DNA of 64,000 nt from Cymbomonas tetramitiformis (lineage: Eukaryota; Chlorophyta; Pyramimonadophyceae; Pyramimonadales; Pyramimonadaceae), in the NCBI GenBank assembly GCA_001247695.2, contig LGRX02015614.1, positions 1-64,000 of the forward strand, read 5' to 3'. Shown one piece after another: positions 47,001-59,413 of this stretch. The position numbers and the translations under genes are program-made. Each line of letters starts with the position of its first letter. The stretch's first letter is position 1. The notes beneath the pieces were generated by a model, which did no database searches, was not told where the DNA came from, and was given only the letters and a program-made list of their open reading frames with translations.

Positions 47001-50000
47001 TCGACAGTCTGCAGGCTTTGGCGTGGCGAGGGTTTCCCTCTGCGCTGCGCACGGAGCTGTGGATGCTGGTGACCCATGCGCGCCAGCTGCAGGAGGAGGC
47101 TGGGCCCGGGTACTACGAGGTCCGCCTCTGCCCATCGCATCCGGCGGATTGCCTCAGTCTGTCTTCCGCGCTGTGGCCTGGCGTGACCGCCTCTGCCCCC
47201 GCGTCGGCCCGCGCCGGCCTGGCCTGCGCGCTGCTGGACACGCAGCCCAGCGTGGTCTCTTCATGGTTTGGGTGATGAGGGCGCTAAGATGTCGTGTTGG
47301 CATCAACTTCGTGTTCCCTCCACGTAGATTAATGGCTTCCACCGATTCTGCGCCTTCTGTGTGTTTTGTTCTGCCGCCCTTGGGAGGGTGAGAAATTGAG
47401 AGCTCTGCCCGTGATTGGCCCTGCCATGATGACGTGGCCTCAGCGGCATGACGGCTCGAAGGGAGGGCCGCTCGGAGGCTTACACCATCGTGGATGTGGT
47501 GGGAGCAGCTGGAAGCTTGCTCTTTAAGATAGCCCGTGCTATCCTGAGCTTACCAGGGCTGCAGGGCCATATCACCCAGGGGGGGCCTCGTGCTGTGGCA
47601 GAGCCTTGGGGAGCTGGAATGTGCACCTGCGGACCGGGACCAGATCGAGAGGGATATTCTTCGTACTGTGGGCTGCCACCGCACATTGCTCGTCACTAAA
47701 CCTGGGCTCAACAAGCTGAAAAATATCCTTTTGCGGTGCGGTCCCTGCAGCACCCCGCCGCAAAACCCGCTGGATCGTCAGTGTTCTACCCTTCCCGATA
47801 GAGGAAAGCGGTCACCTCACTCACAATGGACATGCGTGGGCAGGTCGCTCTCTGAGCAATGGCATTTTGTTGGCGTTCGATGCATGTATACTTCCTCCAA
47901 GTAATTCGAAGTTCACTTTTCTTGTTTTGAGCCTTTGCATCCGCAGATAAATCATCACGGTGAGCGGCTCCTTAGTTTTCCTTGTTTTTTTGGATAGCTT
48001 TGAAAGATGTTTGAAAGGGGTCCATTCAGCCAAGCGAGGGCGAATTGTTGTTTTGAAAAAATAGTTTGCAACGACCAGATTCGCAAAAGTTGCACGATTT
48101 GCAGCTTATGTTTTTTTTATTTTTGCCAATTTTTTTTTTTAAGTGTTATTTTCCGGAGATCTCCACTGAACTTCATGGCGAGTCCGGATGTTCGCCCAAA
48201 ATCCGTTTGAGCACTTTTGGTTGGATGCTGGTTCCCAACTGTGCGCCTCGTCTCATCACGCGCGCTTGCATCCCTGGTTAAATGCCCTGAACACCGTATA
48301 TGATCTCCATATATCACAACTTTTGTGAGTCTGGCTGTTGCAACCTTTTTTTTTAATCATTCATACGTCCTGGCTTGCGCTTGGCTCAATGGACCCTTTC
48401 AATCATTTCTCAAAGCTATTCAGATATTATGAAAAAAAAAGGAGAGCCCTAAAGGTTTAAGTGCCGTAAACGCTTAAAACGGAAAGTGAACGTCGAATGA
48501 CTTGGAGAAAGTATATATATATATGCTTCCTCTATATATAGGACTTGACCAAGGCGCGTGTGTTTTGTGCACATCCGTGAAATGAGCAAAGCAAACGACT
48601 CAAGTCAACTCATTTTGTTTTTGGGTAAATTGTTTTTCTAAGTTTGGTGCAACGATGACTGACTCGCCTTGGCCTCCTTTTGCCTCACCGCCTGCTCACT
48701 CGTCGTCGCCCATTTGCAGCTCCTGGCTCCGTCTCTTCGCGGCCCGGCCGGCACTCAGTAATGCACAGTGAAGGCTCCGCACTGCGCCTCTGTGCGTGTA
48801 CCTTCTCACAGCAAGCACGCAGCAGCGCATCACCGATACCACAGCTTCACTTTGCACCTCCTCATCTGTGCGTGGGGTTCGTGCATGGCAGGTATGCGGT
48901 GCGCACCCCCGAGCTCGGGTATTGCCAGGGCATGAACTTCATCGTTCATCGGCTGCTGACGTCGACGGAGGGCAACGAGGAGGCCACGTTCTGGCTGCTG
49001 GCGGCGCTGTGTGAGGACGAGGTCATCCACGGCTACTACCACCCATCAATGGAGGTGCGTGCACTTGGAGGCTGCGCACCCCCATACGGCGAAGGGTTTG
49101 CAAGTGTCAATAGATGGCCTGCGGGTCATGGGTTGTGGATTATGGGATGCTTATGAAGTCATTGGGCATTCGCGTGCATGTCATTTGTATGTCATGGGTT
49201 TTGGGTCATTGTAGGTTTATAAGTGTTCATGTAATCATATGGGTGTCATAATTTATGCATGTCGTATGTAACCCCCTGCTCTTTATAAGCTCAACCCTGG
49301 GCAAATTGCTTGCTTAAAATCAAAACACCAATCGCTGTGTTGTGTGATGACTACATGAATCAAAACACTGATCACCGTGTCGCATGATGACTGCATGAGG
49401 TGACATGGCACGATCGATGATGCCAACATGCCATGACATGACATCGCATGCTATATGCCATGCCACAATCAGGAGGGCCAATCAGGAGGGCCAGGGGGTT
49501 TGCCGTACGCGGTGCATACTGTATTCGCCAACGAAAGGTCGATGCTGTTGCGAGTCAGTTGATGGAATCATCGAAAGTGCAAATCGAACTGCGATGGCCC
49601 AGCCGAAGGGACAAAGTGACAGCGAGATCTCGAGAGTCGGCTCGGCCGATGATGACAGCAAAACACCACATGGATATGCCCTAGTGGAGATCTCGAGATT
49701 AGCAATGCTCGTATCTCATGCAAGTCTATGGTCTACATCCACATACTACTCCTTATTTATGTATATCGTATTAGGCATACTGTGAAACGGTTGCCAGTAT
49801 GTTTCAGCGGTAGGTTGCCAGTATGTTTCAGCGGTAGGTTGCCAGTATGTTTCAGCGGCCTGGCACAGGTGTTTGCAGCAAGTCCGATTTCCAAACATTT
49901 CAAGCTCTCCCCACGACTTACACAAAATCCATTTTATCATCGCAGAACCTACAAGCCGTTGATTGCAAGGCAGATCGAGTGTCACTAAATCAACCAAGAC

Positions 50001-51627
50001 TGTATCCATGTTTGGGAATACATGTATGCCAAAACCGCATGAACACAAGATACAGAGACGAAGTAAGGCGACTTGGTGGGACCTGCGACAGATCGCTGCA
50101 ATATACCGGAAATGTCCGAGCAGTTTCATATTTTGCCTAATATGATGCGCACGTAATCAGTAGATATGTTTTTGTGGACCATAGACTTCCACAAGATGTA
50201 CATACAGCCTACATCTAATAACGATATAATTGCATACATACTTCATGAACCTAATCCATTGGGCGGTGCTGGATGGACTCTTTGAGGATCTCCAAAGGCG
50301 GGAGGGAGACGGGGTTGGGACGGGGCCGGGAGTGGTGTGGCACAGGGCTTAATGAGGGACCTGGAGATCCTGGAGAACTACCTCTTGCCGTATGCAGTGC
50401 CTGAGCTCATGGCGCACTTTCAGCGCTGCGAGTTCCCGATCACAATCTTTGCGCCGCACATCCTCTGCCTCTTCATGGAAACCTTCCCGCCCAATACGGC
50501 AAGGCTCCTCAATCACCCCCCTCGCATCAGCACCATTCGCCATGACAGTGAGCCACAGCACTGAGGCTGCGCCAGATGGAGTGAACGTCCAAAGCTCAAG
50601 TGGGCCACTCTCCACCGGTCTCCGTGCCGCCCTGCTCCTGCATCCCTCTGGCATCGTTGGACAGTCGTGGTAATAAGTGGACTGCACGCACGTGGCGCTC
50701 TGAGGCCGCGTGGCGGCATGCGTAACGCGAAGTCGGCCACAGCTGATGCGGCGGGGATGTGAGGATGGGTGCAGGTGGTGCGCGTGTTGGACATCATCTT
50801 CACCGTCGGCTCTCAGGTAACTGCTGCCCCTGCGAGGACTGCGGCCAGTTCGCCAGGGTCCGCAGGGGGCACCTCCGATGACGGACCACGCACTGGTGCC
50901 TACCTGCAGGTCCCCCATGCGTGCACAAGCGTGATCCATCACAGCTGCACCTGACGTCCTGGACATGGTGGCGTTGGCATGGACGGTGTTGTTGTGCGTG
51001 AATTGGACCTTAACCCCTTTGTCCGCAGGTGCTACTGCACATTCTGCTGGCCATGTTACGGGAAGCCGAGGCGGACCTCCTCCAGTTGCATGACATCGGC
51101 GAAATTCAGGTGGCACCGTTTTAGTGGGCAACCCGCTTGACAACCGGTCTCTACTTTCTGCGCGGAGGCTGCCACTGAAATCTCCGTGGTCCGGTCTCGT
51201 TCTCCACGTGGAAGATGGCAAGGCCTTGCCTGTATGGCGTCCCATTGGCTGCTTAAGGGCGCAGTGTCGTTACCGCCCTTTAGAGCCGGTTGCGCCTTCT
51301 GCGCTGTTGCAGTGTCCGGAGTTGGCAACGAGGGGTGGTTCACGTTGCGGGGGTGAGGCGGAGATGCTTGCACAGGAGATGCTGACAGACTCTGCCCGCC
51401 AGATATACCACGTAGATGCCTTCCTGGAGGAAGTGAAGGTGGAGATGGAGAGGTGGCCGTTGGACTGCGTGGACCGCGTGCGTGAAGATCGAGCGGTGTC
51501 CTTGTCCCCAGCAAATTCCTCTTGCTTCGAAGGTGGCAGCCGGGCGAAACTGGCCAATCCGCTATCAGGTGATATGCTTCTTCAGCGCAGCTCCCACCTG
51601 CTGCTCGTGCCACCAGGGAGGCCGTAG
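38028..51627 (+). CDS. C2-TBC domain protein (RabGAP type)
   Basis: TBC domains accelerate GTP hydrolysis by Rab GTPases. Predicted exons joining in phase: 38028-38223, 38358-38689, 38859-39025, 39181-39341, 40327-40578, 40932-41005, 42316-42459, 42729-42851, 43295-43473, 43597-43643, 43839-43882, 43990-44037, 44149-44262, 44438-44539, 44781-44939; probably 45117-45167 and 45497-45571; then, after an unresolved join, about 46863-47119, 47602-47667, 47947-47959, 48720-48795, 48892-49054, 50346-50498 (GC donor), 50775-50816, 51029-51109, 51376-51627. The N-terminus is acidic and Ser/Pro-rich. A C2 domain spans about 40932-43350 (GQLEVHILEGRHFHFERVYF, then EDDSLVGNFVVSMSEV). The TBC domain has WRGFPSALRTELW, the arginine finger in QIERDILRT and the glutamine finger in LGYCQGMNF. 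Both catalytic residues are kept, so GAP activity is plausible. The substrate Rab is unknown. Confidence 0.85.
39455..39990. repeat. About 38-bp minisatellite in an intron
   Basis: About fourteen units of CCCCGCACCTATCTGGGCAC plus GAGAGCCTTCTCCCTGC with frequent 1-3 bp indels. It lies in the predicted intron 39342-40326 of the C2-TBC gene. Confidence 0.92.
40583..40691. repeat. 36-bp repeat, three units
   Basis: CTTCTATACACTCTTCTGGA plus GGTGATGCCAATGCTG, three copies, starting 5 bases into the intron after the exon ending at 40578. Confidence 0.85.
41060..41490. repeat. About 29-bp C-rich minisatellite
   Basis: About fifteen units of CCCTTCCATTGCTCACCACA plus CCCCCCGCG. It is in the intron 41006-42315 together with the following array. 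Confidence 0.92.
41605..42265. repeat. About 18-bp C-rich minisatellite
   Basis: Some thirty-five units of GGCGCAGGCTCCACCCCC with small indels, in the same intron as the 29-bp array. Proline/alanine-rich and glycine/alanine-rich long open frames on the two strands are artefacts. Confidence 0.92.
44945..45050. repeat. CTCCCTCCACCCC repeat in an intron
   Basis: Imperfect units of about 18 bp (CCCGCACTCCCTCCACCC) just after the exon ending at 44939. Confidence 0.8.
45785..46122. repeat. 38-bp minisatellite
   Basis: About nine units of TCCGCAGACCGAGCCTCCAC plus GGTCCCTGTCCTTGGCCC, two of them with 1-2 base deletions. In the large intron region upstream of the TBC-domain exons. Confidence 0.93.
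46415..46690. repeat. 38-bp minisatellite, second family
   Basis: Seven units of GGCCCGACGGATGATCAGCC plus CTGGGACCCCTCACGCGA, in the same intron region as the preceding array but unrelated in sequence. Confidence 0.93.
47947..47959 (+). other. Predicted 13-nt microexon of the TBC domain
   Basis: ATAAATCATCACG is preceded by TTTGCATCCGCAG and followed by GTGAGC. It begins in phase 0 and ends in phase 1, exactly what is needed to join the exon ending at 47667 (ILRT) to the one starting at 48720. It adds INHH after the arginine-finger motif. Confidence 0.5.
49789..49860. repeat. 24-bp repeat, three units
   Basis: GGTTGCCAGTATGTTTCAGCGGTA repeated three times, in the intron 49055-50345. Confidence 0.9.
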
Positions 51628-54600
51628 AGTGCTGAGCCTTCCATTGTCGATTTCTGTGTTAGATGTAAGTATGGACTCCCTCGATGTGTCAGAAGATCAT
51701 GGTGGTTCGTGTGCACCGTTGTTGTCTGTTTGCGCTTAGCCGATCTGCATCAATTCCGATGACGGCGGATACCCTGAATCCTAAGGGGGCTCCTCCACCG
51801 CCAAGAACGTGCGCGCATCTGCCCGCTTCGGGAAACGACTGCGTTAGCGCACAGTCCAGGACATACTCCCGGAGTGTCCAAGAAGATCGAGATTGAGACT
51901 AGCACTTATCAATTAGTGCAAGGAAGAGAGGCACAGGGGGGGCTGCCGCATCCGTCTGCATCTCTCTTTCCCCTACTTCGGGACTTGAGAGTGGAGCGCC
52001 CCCACCTACTGCGTCTCAAGATGGGCCTGATGAGACGGGGACTTAAAGTCGGCATATACGAACGTCACGTCAGGCCCCGGCTTGTCCTCTTGTTGTCTCG
52101 TCCGGGTTCAGCGATTGTGTCAGCCACGAGCACGATCAAGCCAGTCGTATCAGTTCCCAAATGCCCCCACTGCCAGCTCCCGCTGTGCACCCCAGTCGCC
52201 TAAGGCCCGGCTTTGAGACCTGCGGCGTATCCCGCACTGACCCTCAAAAGGAGCGGGCATGGTGAGCTGCGCCCGCGCCTCCAAAATGCGAGCACCTGCC
52301 CGCCTGCCAGGCTGCCTGCGAGGGCGTCTTCAGCCCTCTGTTCTGACCAGCTGCCCTGAGCCCGCAACCGCATCAGGCCGAGGGCCAGGCGCTGAGTGCT
52401 CCGAGCGCTGAGCGCGGTGAGGCTGGATGATCGGGGCCCGCGCACGGGTTCTGTGCACGGCCGTTCCGCCCTGTCCCAGTCGCTGGCATCCCCGAACCCC
52501 GAACCTGAGCGTGCGCACCCAGCTCTATCGGGGCCGCTTGCCACCTCACACAGCAACAAACCATGCCCCCCTTTACACACCATCAAGGGCGCCTCCTCTT
52601 TCAGAATGTCTGCTTGAAGCCGTGCCCAACCAGGGCCGCCAGCCGCATTCTAGCTCCTAGGCATCATGTGCGGACTGTGACCAGCCACGTCGTCCCACGG
52701 ACAAGGCCGTCTCCTCGCGCAGCCTGCGTCAGCTTCCAGCCACTACAACCTCCGCTCCTTGCCCACCGCCAGTCAGTGCCCTGAAAACTCCGCCCATATG
52801 CCCGCCAGATAATCAGCCCTGCCACTCCTTCCATCAATGCGGACGAAATTGGCCATATCCGCCGTCCCTTCCTCCATCGCATGGCCCCCCTCTGCTCTGC
52901 TCCCACCTCAGCTTCCTCGCCCACATCACCCACGCTGTCCTTGTTGCGGCCGTCCTTCTCGAGTGACCCCCTCGAGTGAGCGCCGCCGCAGAGCCAAGGC
53001 ACGCATGCACCGCCCCCGTGAGGCGCGCAAGCTTGTGAGGCCGCGCCGCTCCACATGGGCACATTGCTCCCCGCAGTGCCACCGGAAGCCCCGGGCAGTG
53101 CGGAGGCCCCCGGGTTTCCCATGCAGGCGCCAGCGTGCGCTTGCCTGCAGAGACGGCAAATGCTTGCTTACATACGATATTCCAGATACAAAAGATTCCG
53201 GTGCCCCATTTCTGAAGCGATCCGGTGGCTCCCAGACCTACCATGAGACAAACGGTGGCCATCCCCGTTTCCATCACTGCCCTAAGATCTCACAGGAGAT
53301 TTATGATGAGATGCGCCCTCACAGACTTAACTTGCTCCATAACAAAGCCTCAGATTCTCACAGGATGATGCCAAATCGTCCTCATGTCAACCATTTTTGT
53401 CGAGCACATGAAATGCAAACTTGGCGGTGACGAGTCGCGAAGGAGCTTTCCGCGAATTTGTGTCGATAAAACCCCGTTGCTTTGCTGATTTGGTGGGCGC
53501 CATGAGTCAACTGCAGACGTACTTTTTTAAGTTTAGATGTGGTTTAGATGTCGCCAGAGCCCACATGGCCAATTCGCCGCCTTTTCGCCGCCGATTCTAC
53601 CGGCCCCGCCTTCTCGAACCGTACCACATCTTGGAGCAGCCATTCCTCCCCCCGCCTCGACCATCACCCGACGATCTTTCGGCACTTCCACATATAACCC
53701 CTCCCACTCATCACGCAGGAAGCGGGTGCACCGCTTCGTCATGATCTGGGCCACGAACTTTTTTTATTCCTTGTGGGGCCGGCTAAGCACGAGACGAGGC
53801 AGTAATAAGAACAGCTTGCATGCCTCGACGTCCTCCGGCTCCGCCTGCATCCTCTCAAGTGCGACCATCAAACATTCAGTGAACGGCCCCGGCATGCGCT
53901 TAGGCACCTTCAGGGAAGGATCTTCAGCGAAGGAAAGTCATGACCAGCGCAACCTCAACATCCTGAGCTCGGCTCGACTCTTCAGTACGATATTTTAGCA
54001 ATTAAGATTGTTTTTTCCAACTAGGGATGGGCTGGCGAGTGCTCTAAGAGAGGCTGTTGGGTGAAGTACACAACCGGGAGTCGTGGAAGTGATTGGTGCA
54101 GGGGAGACCTCACAGCCAAGGAGGCCGCCCGGCAATGGTGACAGGTAGCATACAGCGCAACATGCGACTGGGTGGTGGGGTGAGGATGAGGACGCGGGCC
54201 GTGTGTCGCCGAGGGGGCTTTGGAAGCTCTGAAACAGGGCGCATGCATCTTCGGTTGCTGAGGGTGACGCAGCCGTAGGGAGCATGAGCAGCCAAGCAGC
54301 TTCGTCTGAACGCCTGCACGCCTGAGAAACTCCTGTGATTGGCTGGGTTGGTGTAGAGCGCAGTTCAATGGCGGGTGCCCAAGGTCAGAAGGAACCAACA
54401 CAGTCGATCATTCTCAGCCCCTTGGGACGAACTTTTGGAACACGGGACACTGGGCATGTTGTGGGTTGAGAAGCTCTCTTTAGACTAGTCATTGGGGCAG
54501 GCAGAGCGCAGGGTGTTGGTTCTGAGCGTAGGCTTGGTAGTGGGGAGATGGCTCGGGCGGCATGGGGGATGGGTTCTGTGGGTTTTCCCTGAAGGCAATC

Positions 54601-57079
54601 TGCAGTGAATGTAGGCAGCATTGCAATCATGTGTGTCATGCAGTCGTGCTGTTCATGTGCATTTGTGCCTCCCAAAGTGCCGGGGCTGCTGCGTATCAAT
54701 CGCATGATACTCGGCCACTTGCATCAGTGAGATGGTACATATACAAATTAGTTGTGTGTGCGGTGTGCGTAAAATAAAAATGATAAAATGAAGGGTATGG
54801 CAGACGTTGAAATGAAAACGTATAGTATAGCAGACGTTTACAGAGTGTGTGGTGAGTATTGGGGGGGGGTTGAGGGGGGATGGGAGGGGGAAATTGGTTC
54901 GTAAAGTGTCCGGGATGGACAGATCCCGGTATCATAGCAATGGCAGTTTGGATGGCCTTCCATCAACACCGGGGGCAACCAACCGTGTTGGCTGGAGCTC
55001 TCCCGGGGCTGCACATTCGCCCTCTGCATTACGTGCCCATGAGTTCATTTCATCGGTCAACTCGCGATAGCTTGTTCATCGGCTTATGAGGAAGGCGATG
55101 CCGCTTGGGCACTGTAAGGTGCATAACGCATTGATCATGGCAGAAATGCAGCAAGACACTTGCAGAAGGGCATGCGCACCCCATTGTACATAATGTTCCC
55201 AACGCAACCTGGTATGCCACACCAACGCAGTCACTTTCACAAGCCACGTTGAATGTCACAGGCAGCAGAACAGAAGAAAATATCACAAAAGACGAGCATA
55301 GCAGAATTGTAGGCTAGTGTTGTTATGGTGGTTGGTGCTGATATACTGATAAATGCTTGCGACGTTGTATATAATTTAGTTGCGCATTTGAAGATAGATG
55401 GTGCAATGCGTTCGAGATACCTACAAGCATTTTGAAGCACCATTGTGATATATGTGATGGAAGCATTACGCTCGCCCGCCGTGTTACATTTACGCAGCGC
55501 ACGTAATGGTCGTGGCTTCACATTAAATCAGCTTAACTGGTGCAAGTTGGATGTGAGTGGGCGTGGTAATTCATCTTTGCGGTTCGTCCTCCGAATATTG
55601 GAAAGCAAGATGCACACTTATTGAAATAATCATGTGGTTTATGGTAACTGCAAATAACCGGGTATCAGGGCAGGAAACTTGCTGCCAGCAGCCTGGTATC
55701 GAAATACACACTACATATTCACCCGTGATGTCTCGCTTTCCGGATGCACTTCTGCATATGTTTGCACCACCGCATGAGTTGCGACTGTGTTGAACATATG
55801 TTCTGATGCATTCCAGGGTATACCTGGACAGGAATAAATTCCAACCATGTTTGGCTTGGGTTTTAATCCGACGAAGGATTTCATACATAAATTCATTTTG
55901 GAATTTTATTGCAATGTACGAATGAGTACCGCTTGGCTGCGCGATGTGATGAATGATGATTGTCGGTCGGTTGCACACACACGGATTCAGGACAGTCGAC
56001 AAGTCGCGCTACAGCACATGGTTGACGAAATGTTTGGCCATACGGGCGCCGTATCGGGAAAATGGGAGAAAATTTACCACGACAGTCGAGCTTCACATAT
56101 AATGGCAAAAGCGCCGATGTATCGACTACTACTAGAGCACGTGCATGCTATTGTGAAACTGCGCACAAGGCGTGGAGTCTCGCCAATGAAGGCAGAATAT
56201 GTGCATGTTTATACTTTGTTAGCAGAATGATCGAATGTGAACACTTCAACATCGGCAGTTGTTGTATCATTATAGAACAGGCGCACACATTCATCAGGAT
56301 ACGTCCTGAGGTCATGAGTGCTTTCGGTAAGGATGTGTCACCAGGGACGCAATTAAAGCCTACGGTATTCGCATTCTGAAATATATGAATGCCGGTGGTC
56401 GGATGAGTTTCAACGATCTCCATCCGAATTGGAATCACTTTGCAGGCATGTGTACCCGTGCGGAAGCATCCGATGCGTATTCATTGGATATTGTTTGCGA
56501 CAGGGCATTTAGCGGGTTGTATTGCCCGTCGATATATGATCACTATGATGGCAGAGATATGCTATTGGTTTCGCTATTTTTGACATGGTAGTGCGTACGA
56601 TTTTGGGTCCGAAGCCTGGTTTGCCAGATTCTGTAACGAGTCGTGTGTGGGTGCTCGATAGGACAAATACGTTCTTGCACTACACGTTATGCAACATGTC
56701 TTGGAAGACCCCCGCGAATAATGCGGCCAATAAGAAAAGTGTGAGAAAAGAGAGCGAATCCGTTAGACTATTGCGCCTTAGGTGGTGGAAACGTAATTTA
56801 AATGTTTTCATCTTGTAATGTATCAAAAACACGTCATTTATGGAGCAAATTCCGTTGGATACCTCACCTTTAGGTTTGCCATCCGATGCAAGTTTCAGCG
56901 TGATCTTTATTTTGTAGCTGGATTCCAAACATGTACAGTAATATCAACTCGTTTGTTTTTGTATTCACAAGAAATATTTACAGAATATGTATTCTCTGTG
57001 CATGTATGCCTCAAATCAAAGATTATGCTAAAAGTGCAATCTGTGGTATAAAAGCCTGCAAGCTATTGCTTATCTGCAC
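51628..57079. other. No gene recognised
   Basis: The left 2 kb is GC-rich and the remainder AT-richer. Open frames such as 52837-53430 (plus), 52834-53277 (minus), 55847-56230 (plus) and 56585-56818 (plus) show no motif I know. The cluster at 55.8-56.8 kb on the plus strand has moderately protein-like composition and could be a decayed element or unrecognised exons. A (T)n run and a short poly-G tract occur near 53760 and 54862. Confidence 0.35.
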
Positions 57080-58970
57080 TCATAAGCCCGGATCGTCGCG
57101 AGGTACTGAAACCACAGGCATATTGGGAACCAAGCCCTTCACCATCGCCTCCACCCACCAGTTTCCAAGTTTCATCTGATGAGGCGCCCGAAATTTTCCT
57201 TTGATAAGTAGATTGAACCTGATTCTATAGTGCCCTTCACGACAACGACTAACGACTTCTCCGAAAGCACCCGCATGCGGCCCAGACGTCAATTTCACTC
57301 GGCTGTCCTCCCTTAAATCGAGGATGCTCTTCTCGCCAGTCACCTGCTCACCATCACTGTTGTACGGAACCTCAAAAACTGAGCTATCATAGGCCGCGGG
57401 ACCGACGTCGGGAATGTACACGCCCTCGCTCAGCTCGAGGTTTAGTTCCTGCGACAGCAAGTCGAACACGTCGTCGAGCTTCGCAAATATCCTTAGCTGA
57501 CTCTCTCCATCATATTGCGTCTGTTGTAGTCCAACTATCACCAGCCCGAGGGCATTTCCTTTCTTCGCCTTTGAAGCTGCAGAGATCGCGACTCTGTCGG
57601 CGTTCATGCCGCACATGGAGGTTCCGAGTGAAAGGCATAAGTCGGCTTTGCCTTCCCATTCCAGCAAGTCCTGAAAAAGGTCCTGGCGTAATTCACCGCT
57701 CATAGGTACCACTGGATTGCTGGGATCGTACCATGCACCGTGGATTTCATTGAGTAGGTGCTGTGGGTAACCCGCTTTCTGGGGCAGTCCGTCGTGATTC
57801 TGCTGTATCCAGTATTTCAGATGGCCCTGCAAGTACGTACACTCTCCCCCGAGATTGAGAACAGGCTAGTTCGCAAAACAACTTGAACGAAAAGTAAAAT
57901 TCAGCGACAAGCTCATCGTTTCTACAAGTTGTTGTAAGGGATTTTGTATTGGAGCAAAGCAGCAAAGGAAGGCATCCATTAATTTCAGCAAGCATATCCA
58001 GAGCTCTGAATTGTCACAGCGCCGAAGCGTGTTTGTGCAGTGAAGCACATACCTTTTTCTGCAAAGCGGCAAGTACCCTATGAGATTTTGTTGGACTAGC
58101 ATTGAAAGGTGATCGTAAGTGCGGTGCGTCTGCCTTGGCACTAGAGTTCGAGGCACGCGTCGCGTAGTCGTTGATGCCGCTCGAAGTGCTAATTCCAGCT
58201 CCGCTGTAAACCACGCACGAGCGACTTTTTCGTATTAAACTGGCGAGCAAGGCGACTTTTTCACTCAGTACAGCAGGTTCGTCTTGATATTCGTTCGCCT
58301 TGCGAGTCGCATAGCCTGGTCGAGCGTCTTCATCGCTCGCGGCCGTACACCACGGCGCTCCCCAACTGCGAAGGCCGAGTGAGCCGTGCGTTTCGGCATG
58401 TGTGGCCTTGAGCCTGTCGGTGGGGATCATGATCTCAGGAGGTTTCGTAGGAGTCCCTTTACTGTCACTCATGTTCTCCTCGACCATGAGCTCGTGGGTG
58501 ACTCTGGTCTCAGTTGGTCGCAGCTTTCCCTTCTGAGCCATCATTTCGCCAATGCTGACAACTTCGAGCTCCGGAGCTCTGGAGCCTGTGGGGCAACGTG
58601 TCTCGGAGGGATGCGAAGGAGCGACGCCTATCTGAACAGCATGGGTTGTTTTGGTTTCAACGGGGCGCAATGTAGACGCTTTTGACTTGAGATCCGCCGG
58701 AACGATGCGCCCAGTTGTCTCGGAGGTGCTGGCAGCTTCGCCTGAAGCGCTGAGATTTGTGAATGCTTTACTCATATCTGAGAATGCTTGACGCATATCT
58801 TTCCCTAATGAGATGGCCTGCAGTGGGGAATTTGGCTGATGTTTAATACGCAAAAGGCACTGTTGAGTGATTTTATAGCTTGACGAGAGCTCTCGCGACA
58901 CGAAGTACAAGTTGTCAGGACCGGACTCCTTCCGAATGATCGGTGTCACTCTCGTGTGACACATGTGCAA
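57080..58970 (-). CDS. Atypical sirtuin (Sir2-like), two exons
   Basis: Sirtuins are NAD-dependent protein deacylases. Exon 1 is 58970-58053 (donor GTATGT) and exon 2 is 57826-57080 (acceptor TACTTGCAG), in phase; 554 residues. Residues 1-230 are low-complexity, perhaps a targeting or linker region; a later start at 58796 or an extra upstream intron is possible. The NAD-binding GAGISTSSGINDYA lies at about 257, where canonical sirtuins have GIPDFR. QNHDGLPQKAG (about 315) matches the QNxD motif, EIHG (333-336) gives the catalytic His, and LSLGTSMCG (about 372) the GTS motif. The zinc-ribbon cysteine pairs usually found between HG and GTS are absent. Residues about 482-530 resemble a KOW/SH3-like fold (VKLTSGPHAGAFGEVV). 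Catalytic competence is uncertain. Confidence 0.8.
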
Positions 58971-59413
58971 TTGTTATTGTGTGGGACACATGCTGTATGG
59001 GCGCAGATGCGGAGTTCCTAACATGTAAACATCGCAGGCGACGCGAGGGCAGATCGAGATGGGACAGGTGTCAACTTTTTGAGTGTCTCAGTCTTCGCGA
59101 GTCTGAGGTCTCGTCTACCGTGACACGGCGGACGGGTGCTCCACCGAATACTGTATTCAATTTAAGCCTGCAACAAGGTGGGGGACGGAGTCGTAATATG
59201 AAATTACTTGTAATTCGGGTAAATGGACGGGAGTCTGACATGCTCGGGGGGGGACAAGCTCGATTGTGTTAATTGCTGGTAATTATCGAGCCGTTCCAAG
59301 AATCCGGATGTTCGATCGAATGGTTGCGATACCGTAGCCAACTCAAGGAGGATATCCATCGGCTACGATTCAATTTCGGTACAGCTTGCAAGCGCGCTTG
59401 TTTTTTCAAATAT
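58971..59413. other. No gene recognised
   Basis: Upstream flank of the sirtuin; it should contain the sirtuin promoter. No element identified. Confidence 0.4.
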
